Assembly (NCBI GenBank): GCA_021234155.1
Contig: JAJEKV010000127.1
Location: 124,001-188,000 of the forward strand
DNA: 64,000 nt
Reading direction: 5' to 3'
Source of the DNA: Isoetes taiwanensis
Taxonomy: Eukaryota > Streptophyta > Lycopodiopsida > Isoetales > Isoetaceae
Shown: piece by piece, positions 23,227-34,240 of the stretch
Layout of the letters: each line of letters starts with the position of its first letter
Numbering within the stretch: position 1 is the first letter of the stretch
Notes under the pieces: model-generated
Databases searched by the model: none
What the model was told of the DNA's origin: nothing
The model's input: only the letters and a program-made list of their open reading frames with translations
Made by a program: the position numbers and the translations under genes

Positions 23227-25894
23227 TTACATTGTTATTGGGAGACTGGCCATAATTTTTTCATGGGTCTCCCGTGAAATTTGTACATGTCTCAGGCCTT
23301 CTATTTTTTCCATATCAATTTTAGGATATCTTACCACATGGGCTGGTACGGAGGCTTCGGGTTGTTTAGTGAGCAACATATACTTGAAATTACCCAAGAA
23401 TTGATAATACAATCCACTTAAGATAACCTCATGCACTCCAAATTTTTGCCCCCATCCATCTTTGTATGAATCTTCAAGTGTGCATTTGGGTTCAGGCACT
23501 TGAGGATGTAGAAGTCCACACCCTCCGAATTGTCTACCTCGCATTCATCGCAAAATTGTCACCTACCTCTACCAAATTATCGATCCATTCATTCGCTTGT
23601 TCAAGAGTCTCCTTTTTCTTCTCAACTCCCCGGTTTTAAGTCACCACCTCCCACTTTCCAAATCTACGTATTGATGATGCAGGAGTCCCAATTATGATCC
23701 ATGCAAAACGAAAGGCAAAACATGATGGGCATCTATGAGCAAGCCTGTTTGGTCTACTCCTCACGGCATGTGTCGATATGTTGAATCTTCTTTGTGCCTT
23801 GGAGTGTTTCAATTTCATATTCTTCCATGTTTGCCACAACAGCAGGTTCAATTTCCCAAAAATATCTTTTGATCTCATCCGTTTCATCGACCGGTAGATC
23901 TGGCTGAAATATGTACACGTAAATTTTACAATATCTTTAGCATGCCTCGATTTGCACACCATTGGGTTTGAGTTGTTCCTTACTTAGCGACCTTTTGATA
24001 ACAAAGACCTACACCATCATGTTCACCTTTACCATGAGCAAAGGGCAAAGTAGTTCCACACTATTTCCTTGTCATTGATTGTGAAGTACCCGCCTAAGAA
24101 AAAAAAAAGGTTTTTCCGACTTGAATTGTGATGAGCAGCCATCACTCCAAACCCAATGCTTCTCATACTCTATTTCCTCGTTCCTTAAGCCATGCAACAT
24201 GCTTTTGTAGGCGGTGTTCCACAAATAATGAGTCATGCACTTTATCATCGAAATGTAAAAGTGAGTCTCTTTTATGATCTTCCTACCATTGTTGAGTCTA
24301 TTCCCGATCCGCTCCAACCTTCGTTTTTTTTTCTTCTTTGGACGGTCTTCTTCAATCCCGCGACAGAACAGGAATATCGGCACTTTTGTCATGTCTATAT
24401 GTTATGTGAACAAGTATAGAAACTTGGTCCGTATGCGGTGCATTGACTGGGGCTCATTCCGGATCTTGATGTTTGTAATTTTTTCGCAAAGTCAATAATG
24501 TATACAATTGTATCTTTCCGAAATGATGAGACACACCGTTTTAAACCGATTGGCCCCGCCAATGTGCTATGTAATTGTGTGGAACAAAATCTGATATTAC
24601 CTTCTTCACTTCCTCTTGAAACTCTTTGGGACTTCTCTCATTCTCGTACTAATCTCAAGACAGGGTTTGTACCTCAAAGCCTTTATTGGATCCCCCCGAT
24701 TCTCCGTCCGGGTCCATGTGTTGCTTTTCAAATGTCTTCCAAGTAACTAGTAATCGAACCCGTGCCATCCATTTCCCCGTGAACATTTTCTAATTCTATC
24801 CAACCCACATTTTTTACACGCCAACATCAAGCGGTTATGATCAAACCACTCCTCATCATCACCTTTCTTTGCAGACCACTTGTCTCCATAAATCACCGGG
24901 TGCACTTGATTGTATGCTCCTTGGCTGCACATTACGGGCCAGGGCCACAAATCTCACAAGTGGCGGTTGCAATTGTCATGAACTCCACCCGATTTTCTCA
25001 TCTTTGTTCAATCCCTGCATGATGTATTCAAATTTCAAGTGGTAAATGCAACAACATGTATGCCTCTCACGCATCCTCCTTACAAAACTCGGTTTCAACC
25101 TCTCAAAAGTCTGCAATGCAATTTTGATATGAGGATTCTCCTCTCTAAACCTGAGGTAGAATTGCAAGCAGTGGAAATCGTGTGAATGCCAAATAAATGC
25201 TACATATAATGAACCCTACAATATAGGATGAATACTTACTTGGTGACTTCAAGAAGGTGAATTGGATGTTCCATCTTTATTCTCGTCTCTCGTTACATAC
25301 TTCCTCACGTCTTTCTTGTATGGAGAAACTCTTGTATTTTCTATCCGTAACTTGATAATGACTTCTCTATTGTAATCTAACATGCTATCCATCCGCTTCC
25401 TCCTCCTCGAACATTGACCACGGTCCTTCCCTTTGTTAGCTTGCACCCTTCTTTGAAAAGCATTTGAAATTGTTTTTCCGGGGATGCCGAGCAATCGGCC
25501 ACTTCGCGCTGATTCAATGGCTTGACACCATTTGTACCGGCTTCTTTGCCATTATCGTGGTGGACTTCCTTGCACGAAGCATGTCATGATTCCTCTCAAA
25601 CTTATGTTCTTGCATTGTTTCCTTCAAATTCTTCACCATTTGCTCGGCCATAGTAACCTGCTTAGATTTCTTTATAGAAGCAATTGGTAAATCCCTTGCC
25701 CTCCAAAGAAGACTGTCAAGGATGCGGCCTTTGTCATTGTCATCAACATTTGTACTAATTTGGTTGAATACTTCATAAATTTCTCCTGAAATTTGTCTTA
25801 TTCTGCGGTCACTCAGTCTCAATTTCTTATTCTTCTTTGAAGGCGAATCTTCAGAAGGGGAATTCTTCTTCATTGCTACCTTCTTTGCATACAA
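23227..25894 (-). pseudogene. DDE-like transposase gene of the DNA transposon, decayed
   Basis: Read right to left. 25894-25514 is a Lys-rich N-terminal region; 25494-25249 contains LGIPGKTISNAFQRRV and a candidate donor GTAAGT just after it. 25167-24976 has SFVRRMRERHTCCCIYH, with a Cys/His cluster. 24950-24747 includes WPWPVMCSQGAY and CKKCGLDRIRKC. 24392-24072 has MTHYLWNTAYKSMLHGL and VWSDGCSSQFKSEKPF, and immediately downstream, in a shifted frame, HGKGEHDGVG. 23544-23227 reads a C-terminal KCTLEDSYKDGW and YQFLGNFKYML. The pairing of W.SDG..SQFK with HGKG.HDG.G recurs in uncharacterised eukaryotic transposon proteins and probably holds catalytic Asp residues (inference). Frameshifts, probable introns and stops mean it is not functional. 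Sola-type transposases are one candidate to test. Confidence 0.6.
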
Positions 25895-26254
25895 TCCGCC
25901 TCGATCTCTCTTCCTTGCCGCATCAATGGCTCAGAATTGAAGCGGGGAGAGGAATTGGGTTTCATCTATCCCGGATTTCTGTGTATTGCAAAATTGGTGA
26001 GGGCAAATTGTTGAATTTCGGTTCAGGCAATTCTTGGAAACAACTAGTCCCTCCATTTTGCTTGAATTCAAGATGGGTTAGCCCGCCATCCAGGAATATG
26101 GCGGGCTACAGGCATTCATGTTTCCGGCACCAAACATGTTCATGATTCTCTCAGCCTGTCATTTGACGGGCGCGCACCCTACATGTCAATACTTCAATCA
26201 CGCACGTCGTGTTTAAAACACACCGATTTTAAGCACTTGTAAGCGGCGTCCGGA

Positions 26255-26288
26255 CGGTGATTTCTGCTACCCAGTACCGATTTTGCAC
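26255..26288 (-). repeat. Right terminal inverted repeat of the DNA transposon
   Basis: The plus strand ends CGATTTTGCAC (26278-26288) just before copia sequence TTTTTCCATGGG resumes. Its complement matches the left end. Confidence 0.7.
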
Positions 26289-26847
26289 TTTTTCCATGGG
26301 TGAATGTAAACCGGTGCCGACTCCTCTGGTGGCTGGTAAGAGAATTTCTGGAGATTTGTCCCCGATAACTGAAGAGGAGAAAAAGAAAATGCACGGAATA
26401 CCATATAGGGAACTTATCGGAAGTTTGCTTTACGTGGCAAATGCCACGAGACCGGATATTGCATTTGATGTAAATTTGTTGAGTAGATATTTGAATAACC
26501 CAGGATGGGAACATTGGGTTGCTGCTAAGCGTATTCTTAGGTACTTGAAAGGTACGATGCACCATGGTATTTGCTACGCTAAAAGCTTTGACAGTAATCC
26601 TAAAGTAGTTGGCTATGCAGAATTGACTGGTTATACAGATGCGGATTGGGCAGGAGACCTTGATGAACGAAAGTCCACAACAGGATACTTGTGTAAACTT
26701 AATGGTGTAGTGATTTCTTGGTGTAGCAAAAAGCAAAATTGTGTGGCTATGTCAAGTGCTGAGTCGGATTACGTGTCTGCCTCCTTGGCGAGCAGAGAAA
26801 TAATTTGGTTGAGGCGATTATTGCAGGAATTGGGAGAGAAACGGTGA
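26289..26847 (+). pseudogene. Copia pol, end of reverse transcriptase and RNase H
   Basis: One continuous frame: FSMGECKPVPTPLV, YRELIGSLLYVANATRPDI, AKRILRYLKGT, then the RNase H part YTDADWAGDLDERKSTTGY, SWCSKKQ and SSAESDYVS, ending at TGA 26845-26847. It is the direct continuation of the sequence ending at 8441 and joins immediately to LTR sequence at 26843 without a polypurine tract. The end of RNase H and the first 91 bp of the 3' LTR are therefore deleted. Confidence 0.9.
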
Positions 26848-27270
26848 AGGCAACAGACGGGGTGGACGAACAGTGAAAAATGGAAAAGGAACAGACCAGG
26901 GAAATTGAAGCGGCAGAGTGGCGTCTGGGAGCTGGCAGGATCAAGTGAAGCGGGAATCGATAGAGGAGGTGACGGAGGCAACGAGGTGGAGAGGTCTGAG
27001 ACCGGAAGAAGCGAACCAGGGCAGAAGACCGGAGAGGTGCTTGGGCTGTCGGAATTGACAGAAGACAGGTCAGGGGGTCTCAGGAGTTGTCGATTTCTGC
27101 AGAGACAGACCAGTGGGTTTTGGAGTCTTTGAGATTTACAGTGCAGGGTGACGGATTTGGTTCCCACATTGTGCAAGGTGTATCCCAGATTGTTATCTGG
27201 TGGAGATTGTCTGAGAAGGAGGAAGAGACCGGCTATCTTGGGTTCAAATCCCAGGCTCTATTTTCTATCA
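26843..27270 (+). repeat. Copia 3' LTR, truncated at its 5' end
   Basis: Corresponds to 5041-5479 of the 5' LTR; the first 91 bp are missing. Ends CTATTTTCTATCA, then GTGAT. Confidence 0.92.
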
Positions 27271-27275
27271 GTGAT

Positions 27276-28398
27276 GTGTCGGATGTATTATGCTAGTATG
27301 TACTTGTTGAATATTTGACATCATGTGGTAGAACATGAATATGATATGTCTATGATATCATTGCAAATATTGGCATTGTTCTTCTATGTTGTTCCTGGTA
27401 AATGCATAGGAAATGCATGTGAATTATGATTCTTGATTCTTGGATCATATGATGGTAAACATGGTTTAAACTCTGACATGTATGCTAAGTTCTTGGCTGA
27501 TAGATGAGTGCATATTCTCTGGGGCGGAGTCCATTTGCGGTGTCTTGGACTCGCGGTTGTTCTTGTTCTTGACATCGGGCGTTGTCACCCCAGCGAGGAT
27601 GTGGCTTGGAAGTGGTCCTGTAGTGCTGGACGCAGGCTAGAAGGGTGTGTACACATGAGGCTTACCCCGTCTGTATTTGCTGCAGGGCCTGATCAGCCCG
27701 GGTGGCCTTTATAGAACCGGAGTAGGCATTGCATGCTTATGGATATCTTTATTTCATGGTTCCTCATGGTCTCATGATTATCTCTTGATATTGTAAGGTT
27801 ATGACATGTGCATTTACATCTTGTTTGGATGGCTTGATGGTGTTTTGGTTCTTATTATCATTGTATGTGCTAATACTGCATTGCTGGTTTCTAGCATAGA
27901 GGGATTCTTCGGTGAGGCATCTAAGTCTGAGAATTATTCTTGTGACTGGTACATCGTACATGTTTCTTGTTGATTATGCCATCATTTTCTAAATGCCTCA
28001 AACCGCCACTTAGTCTTTAAGACTAACCCCACATGTTCATGGTGTAAGCAGTTTCAGAGATAGCAGAATGTAGCAGGGCAATTGAAGGGCACAACTATGT
28101 GCAGTCTTTACTTATGAGGACTCTGCATGCCTTTAGAAAGGCCTTATCATTTCTGGAGTTTATGGATATTAAACTGCATATCACTATCTTGTATATGCCA
28201 CAAGAGGGCTATACAATTATGCTTCAAATATGTATGTACTTCTAACCGTAGATTTGAAGACAAAGATTCAATTCTTTACCAAGATTCCTTCAGTAGAATT
28301 ACATTATTCAACTCATGGATAACAATTTATCATTGACTCATGCAAGGTTAAATGGGATTTCGGGTTACCTGCAGGGTTAACCCGGCAGGCCCGTTACA
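27276..28398 (+). repeat. 5' LTR of LARD-like element, second part
   Basis: Resumes after the copia insert and matches 32894-34070. Ends AACCCGGCAGGCCCGTTACA. Short ORFs here are shared with the 3' LTR and unsupported as genes. Confidence 0.92.
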
Positions 28399-28400
28399 GT

Positions 28401-28412
28401 TGGTATCAGAGC
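28401..28412 (+). other. LARD primer-binding site (initiator tRNA-Met)
   Basis: TGGTATCAGAGC follows the LTR end by two bases and is complementary to initiator tRNA-Met. Confidence 0.9.
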
Positions 28413-31400
28413 ATAGTTGGGTGTTGATACGGTGGATTAGAGATTTCAGCAGAGGTTATTGGTTGTTGGATGGTGCTAATGATAATATTTCAGATCGTGT
28501 AGGGATGATCTAGGATGTGCGATGGATTTGTTAAGTATGGAAATGTAATGACATGATATCTTAGTATTGGTTTCTTCAATTATATTTTCTGTGGTAGATA
28601 ACTCTGGTGGGATGCATGTGACCAAGGAACTAATTTTAGTTCAATCTTGTACAAAACATGAAGGACGCTAATAGAAACATCTTCATTTGGAGCATGAACA
28701 GTGAGGCTGGATGATGTGAATTTGCTTATTTTCTCTACAATTGGTAGATGATTGAGTGATAGACCCTATTGGCAAATGTATTTTGGGATAAAGTGCGAAA
28801 GAATGTTAAAGCAGAATATAATTATGTATGAAGGCGAGCTTTCCTTATCAAATCAGGTGAGTTATTTCTACATTAAGGAGACATTAAGTGGTTTACTAAT
28901 AGTGAGTTGATGCTTCTGGATCCTTGAGTATGAGGTGTTGATATATCCTCGCCTGTTGTTGCTGAGTCAATTTGAGACAGGTTATAATTGAGTTCACGGT
29001 AATAAGAATGCAGTCAAAATAAGATATAAGTTGAGCTTAAGTTTGTCTGGATTGCATTTGATGGTTCTGGTTATCAAGATGGCTAGTTTGGAAATCTTAT
29101 ATAGATAGTTATAGTATTGACAGAGAAGAAAATGCCATTATCCTATACTATGACTCTATTTGGAGATTAAAGTTTTGTGCATGTTCTTGTAAGCAATCTT
29201 TTGTACATGTTTTCTATCCAAGGTTATAGCTGAAGTAGAATTTGGAGGATTTAAAAGATTCTCAGATTTCTCAAGGGCAAAAGTAAGTGCTTTTTAGAAT
29301 ACACAGATTTGGTCAAGGATTGAGTAAATAGAGAATGATCTTAAACATTTGGTCAAGATATATTGAGAAATTACTTGAGCTATGTTGGATATATAATAGG
29401 ATATATCCACATTGCAAATGCTGACTGGAATAGCCATATCCTGGGTGGTAGGGAGCACCCGTGGCAAACATAGTAGTGGAACCTAAAAGTATAAGGACAT
29501 ACTTGAGCTGAGGTGGAAGGAAATGTTACAGCAAGATGAAATGCCACATTTGGAATTATATAATTTGATAGCAAAGTACTATAGCAATATGCCCAAGAAG
29601 TTGGGATTACTGTCTATATATTTGTGCTCTCTTATCGAGCCTTTTGAGGGATATATTAAAAGGATGTTAATTTCATCACAATCTATCAAGGAAAGTAAGC
29701 ATCTGTTGGGGATTGCGTCATGGGATTCTTGCTAGTGATGGAAGGAAACTTGATGGGTTGAATAGTTTGGATTGGTTCGACGTATTCTAGCTCGTGTTAG
29801 TAAAGAAGCTACTTGGATTATGCATGAGAACATGCCAGCAATTTTTGAGTGTAAGAGAGGTTTTGTTTGATATATAAGATAAAGGCTTTTATAGCTTGAC
29901 TGATGTCTGGGAAAAGTTAGCATTGCAGAATAGAAATTAACCTATGTAATGGGCATGAATTTAGAGAGCATGTGAGTAATGTCTGTCGAAGCTACTTTTA
30001 TAGCCTAAGATATTTGATAAGTATTCCCGATATGTTAAATAGGCCTCTTTGAGAGAATCTATATTGTAGACTATGATTGTAATCATTCTAGACTCTCTTA
30101 TATTGTTTATATGTGCTTTATAGCCTTGAGATACTCAGACTGGCGGACTTAACTATGTATTCTACTTGTCACTTTTTGGACTTGGCCACCCAAGATGTTT
30201 CATGTGAGTACATATTGAGTTCGATCTGAGCATCTCTATTGCCATGGTGGGCTTAGTATTTTAATGCAAAGAACCCTCTATAAAAAAATGGTAGATTCAT
30301 TCTATGGGTGAAGTTGCATTAGGCTTGGTTGGGTTATACTTAAGTTTGCCCGCATTATATGCATAAGCATAGACATAGTTAGTAACAATTGAGTTTGATT
30401 CCAAACTATGTGTATGCCAGATTCGTCATTGCTGGTCAATACACTTAGCTTATGTAACATACATCTTTAACTTTGTTTATTAGATTTATCAAGCTAGGCA
30501 AGTTTGGAAAGATATGCGGTGGTTTGCGTACGATAAACCATTTGGCACTTGAGTATTGGGGCAGCTTGTGCTTGTTAAGGCCATAGTAGTGTCATGGAAG
30601 GATCTTCATTTCATGTTAAGTGTTCTTTTTTTTTGTATGATTAAGATGCCACATATAAAGAAGCTTATTTATAAATGAAAAGTATTTATTGGTGAGATAT
30701 CTCTATGCTTATGCCGGAATCCTAAGACGAGTTGGTTGCCTCTTGGAATTATTTTGAGCTGTATTATCTTATCTAATTCAAGTAAAGCTTTCCATGCATA
30801 TTACAGATCATGTAACATAGTTAATTTTGAAGAAGCACCTTAATGGATTCCATTTAGTGAGATAAATGGCATCTGGGTGATGTTCAGAGGAGGCATAACT
30901 AGCCAAGACTATTTATCATAAGCATGAGCTATTTACGGACAAGTGCTTAATTGATGTTGTCAAGGATTCAAGACGAATATGGTTTAATGGTATATGTGGT
31001 TCACAATGATATGTTGAGAAGAAGAGCAGTTCCTTGCAGATTGGTTTCAAGCTTGTAATTTCATTTGTTACAATGCATGTATGCTTTTCATTCAACTGAG
31101 GAAGTGTGGTGCTCCAATGGGAAAATGGAAGTCTAGATGGGTTTGATTTCTTGGGATAAAAATTTTAACGTTTGAAGAAGATTGAAGCAGTATAAGCAAG
31201 CCCCGTCAACTCATTGATTATGTACGAATAGAATAGAATAAATTATTATATTCATGATAACTAGCAAGGGAAGAAAGAAAGATTATGGTGATAAATTGGC
31301 ATTATTATATAGTTGGAAAGGGAAGAAAGAAAGATTATGGTGATAAATTGGCATTATTATATAGTTGGACATGAAGGTTTAATTCTATGATCGATTGGAT

Positions 31401-31445
31401 ACTCCATCATTTTGCAACGACCCATGAGGACATGGGTTAAATTTT
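28413..31445 (+). other. Non-coding interior of the LARD-like element
   Basis: About 3 kb with no ORF over about 70 codons and no gag or pol motif that can be trusted. A weak relic may be present at 29400-29450 (ANADWNSH, faintly like an RNase H DADW box). The last 60 bp (about 31410-31457) read THEDMG, stop, ILEGENVT, which recalls the C-terminal end of gypsy polyproteins next to a 3' LTR. A perfect 52-bp tandem duplication lies at 31266-31369. Confidence 0.7.
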
Positions 31446-31457
31446 AGAAGGGGAGAA
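31446..31457 (+). other. LARD polypurine tract
   Basis: AGAAGGGGAGAA directly abuts the 3' LTR start TGTAACGAGC. This is the expected plus-strand primer. Confidence 0.85.
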
Positions 31458-34070
31458 TGTAACGAGCTTGGCCCGTTAGTAGGCATGTAATTTACATTTT
31501 ATTATTGATGCTTATGGAGAATATTTCATTTGATCATTACATGAGAAATATATACTATGTATGAGGAGTTTATACTAAATTCATGTGGTAAAACCAAAGG
31601 GCATCATCTTCTATGAGGGTTTCTCGAAGGAGGCAGAAGAGCAATTTTTGGGCAGTTTTGCTGGCCGAAATTTGGAGCATCATATCTCGGCAACCCGAGA
31701 TCCAATTCAGGTAATTCTTACTTTGTTGGAAAGGTCTTCAAATCAGCTTTCCGGATTGGGTCTGGTAAGGCCAAAATTCATCCGTATGAGGGAGGTATGG
31801 CAGAAAGAGTGAAGCTGTATCAGAATTGACTGCACCATTGTATCTCTTTGTGCAGCTTGCTTCCTGGAGCTAGGAGCTGAAAAGAGGGGATATTTTGAGA
31901 AGAAAACAGGTACAATGAGTCAAAGGATCGTCATTGAAGTGGTTCTTAGCTGGGTGGTTTGCCGCTTACACGAGGGGAAGCTTAGATTGCTTAGATTGTT
32001 CTTGTTGTTGAAGGAGAATCATGATTTAATGATTTGAATTAAGAGTATAAAGGAATCTGGGTGATCCTGAATGTGATAATGTGAGATTGAATGTCTTTTG
32101 CCACATTGATATATAAGAAGAAGTAAGAATTAAGCTAAGCTTATTGTAAGAAGTCTGGAAATAGTCCTTAGAATTGTAGATGGTAGGGCAGACCTTGTAT
32201 ATTGTAAAGGGGATCCTGGCAATAGCAATATAGAGATTGTTCTGCTTGGAGAAGCCAGAATTCAATTGGAACCTTGAGATCATGTAGTTTATGAGGCTTG
32301 CATGGAGGTTCTAACAAGGGCACGAAAGGCGCCATCGGCTCCATGAAGCTAATTTAGAAGGTAGACAAAGATGTATATATAACTTTGGTGATTAGATTGA
32401 AGTAAGATGCTAAAATAAACTATGATAGGGAATTGCACTGCTAAGAAACAACCGTGGAGGTTATGTGAGATATGTTAATCTTTCAGTTAGATAGTAAGAG
32501 AATGTATACCAACGCGGCCTAAAGAAGCTTATGGGGGCTTCTGCAGTATGGCAATGGCATGAAGTATTGCTGGCCAAATAAAATGCTAAGTTATGTAAAC
32601 TAACTTATTAATAAGAAAGACAAGCTAACATATTGAATTGCTTATGAGTATTCTGTAAAATGTTCACTCCTTATGGAGGGAGTGACTTTTGGAAAGCATG
32701 CTGATAGAAGTATGTTGTAGTTGCTAGGTGATCCTTGTACCTTATATGGATGTAAATTGTAGGGATATCATAATTATTTGGGAATAGGACATTATGACAT
32801 CCTAGAATAAGCTTTTCCTATGGGGAGGAAAATGCTAGACCTTTTATGTGTTCTTGTATAGTATATCTAGACATGCTAAATGCTTGGATACTATGGTGAT
32901 GTGTCGGATGTATTATGCTAGCTTGTACTTGTTGAATATTTGACATCATGTGGTAGAACATGAATATGATATGTCTATGATATTATTGCAAATATTGGCA
33001 TTGTTCTATGTTGTTCCTGGTAAATGCATAGGAAATGCATGTGAATTATGATTCTTGATTCTTGGATCATATGATGGTAAACATGGTTTAAACTCTGACA
33101 TGTGGGCATATGCTAAGTTCTTGGCTGATAGATGAGTGCATATTCTCCGGGGCCGGAGTCCATTTGCGGTGGCTTGGACTCGCGGTGGCTTGGACTCGCG
33201 GTTGTTCTTGTTCTTGACATCGGGCGTTGTCACCCCAGCGAGGGTGCTTCGTCGCGCTACATGGCTTGGAAGTGGTCCTCTAGTGCTAAACGCAAGCTAG
33301 AAGGGTGTGTACACATGAGGCTTACCCCGCCCGTATTTGTTGCAGGGCCTGATCAGCCCGGGTAGCCTTTATAGAACCGGAGTAGGCACTGCATGCTTAT
33401 GGATATCTCATGGTTATTTCATGGTTCCTCATGGTCTCATGATTATCTCTTGATATTGTAAGGTTATGACATGTGCATTTACATCTTGTTTGGATGGCTT
33501 GATGATGTTTTAGTTCTTATTATCATTGTTTATGTTATGTGCTAATACTGCATTGCTGGTTTCTAGCATAGAGTGATTCTTAGGTGAGGCATCTAAGTCT
33601 GAGAATTATTCTTGTGATTGGTACATCGTACATGTTTCTTGTTGATTATGCCATCATTTTCTAAATGCCTCAAACCCCCACTTAGTCTTTAAGACTAACC
33701 CCACATGTTCATGGTGTAAGCAGTTTCAGAGATAGCAGAATGTAGCAAGGCAATTGAAGGGCACAACTATGTGCAGTCTTTACTTATGAGGACTCTGTAT
33801 GCCTTTAGAAAGGCGTTATCATTTCTGGAGTTTATGGATATTAAACTGCATATCACTATCTTGTATATGCCACAAGAGGGCTATACAATTATGCTTCAAA
33901 TATGTATGTACTTCTAACTGTGGATTTGAAGACAAGGATCCAATTCTTTACCAAGATTCCTTCAGTAGAATTACATTATTCAACTCATGGATAACAATTT
34001 ATCATTGACTCATGCAAGGTTAAATGGGATTTCGGGTTACCTGCAGGGTTAACCCGGCAGGCCCGTTACA
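31458..34070 (+). repeat. 3' LTR of LARD-like element (2613 bp, intact)
   Basis: Full-length partner of 3514-4949 plus 27276-28398. Ends are the 7-bp inverted repeat TGTAACG and CGTTACA. GATTT at 34071-34075 completes the target duplication. Confidence 0.93.
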
Positions 34071-34240
34071 GATTTAAGGTATTGATTAGGCTTAGAAACA
34101 ATAGATTTATGAGGTGAGGTTATATCATCATTGCAACCAAATGATAGCATGTCATAATGGGACCCAACTGGCAAAATGTCCTGAGCAATAACACTTGACA
34201 ATGCTAGGCAACAAACATCAAGCATTGCTAAGGTTTGATA
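34071..34240. repeat. Host repeat, copy 2, right of the LARD-like element
   Basis: Similar to 3363-3508: GATTAGGCTTAGAAACAATA, CCAAATGATAGCATGTCATA and CAATGCTAGGCAAC occur in the same order and spacing, with a small insertion near 34155-34175. Confidence 0.75.

Larger units (their letters stand above)
8442..26288 (-). mobile_element. DNA transposon with TIRs, superfamily unresolved
   Basis: It splits the copia reading frame between YIKKML (left) and FSMGECKPVPTPLV (right). Imperfect terminal inverted repeats are visible: GTGTAAAATCGCTAGTGGGG at 8442-8461 against GTGCAAAATCGGTACTGGG read on the minus strand from 26288. Sub-terminal TTTAAGCACTT occurs near both ends. A target duplication could not be settled (flanks GGG and TTT differ). 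Without the nested gypsy element it is about 6.7 kb. It carries a decayed minus-strand transposase-like gene (23227-25894), a minus-strand acidic protein segment (about 11000-11630) and a plus-strand ORF (8588-8860). It is not CACTA by its ends. Confidence 0.72.
4950..27270 (+). mobile_element. Ty1/copia retrotransposon, internally deleted and twice interrupted
   Basis: It is flanked by GTGAT (4945-4949 and 27271-27275) inside the LARD 5' LTR. Parts in order: 5' LTR 4950-5479, tRNA-Met primer site 5481-5492, protease, integrase, reverse transcriptase and RNase H in plus-strand pieces (copia order), and a 5'-truncated 3' LTR 26843-27270. Integrase before reverse transcriptase identifies Ty1/copia. 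Gag is missing: the protease motif starts within about 60 bp of the primer site. A retroposon (7488-7904) and a DNA transposon (8442-26288) interrupt pol. The surviving LTR parts differ by about ten substitutions and one 11-bp insertion by eye, so the insertion is not brand new. Confidence 0.9.
3514..34070 (+). mobile_element. LARD-like non-autonomous LTR retrotransposon (outermost of the nest)
   Basis: The LTRs begin TGTAACGAGC and end CCCGTTACA. The whole is flanked by the 5-bp direct repeat GATTT (3509-3513 and 34071-34075). The 5' LTR is split by the copia element: parts 3514-4949 and 27276-28398. A primer-binding site follows it at 28401-28412, the interior is 28399-31457, and the intact 3' LTR is 31458-34070. 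Interior plus LTRs carry no recognisable gag or pol, so the element would have needed enzymes from an autonomous relative. LTR ends and the tRNA-Met primer site resemble plant Ty3/gypsy chromovirus-type elements, which is inference from form. Large LTRs with a non-coding interior are what is called a large retrotransposon derivative (LARD). Confidence 0.88.

Noticed and set aside
8442-26288. CACTA assignment for the DNA transposon
   Set aside because: CACTA elements begin CACTA and end TAGTG; here the outer bases are GTG...CAC, and the transposase motifs do not match.
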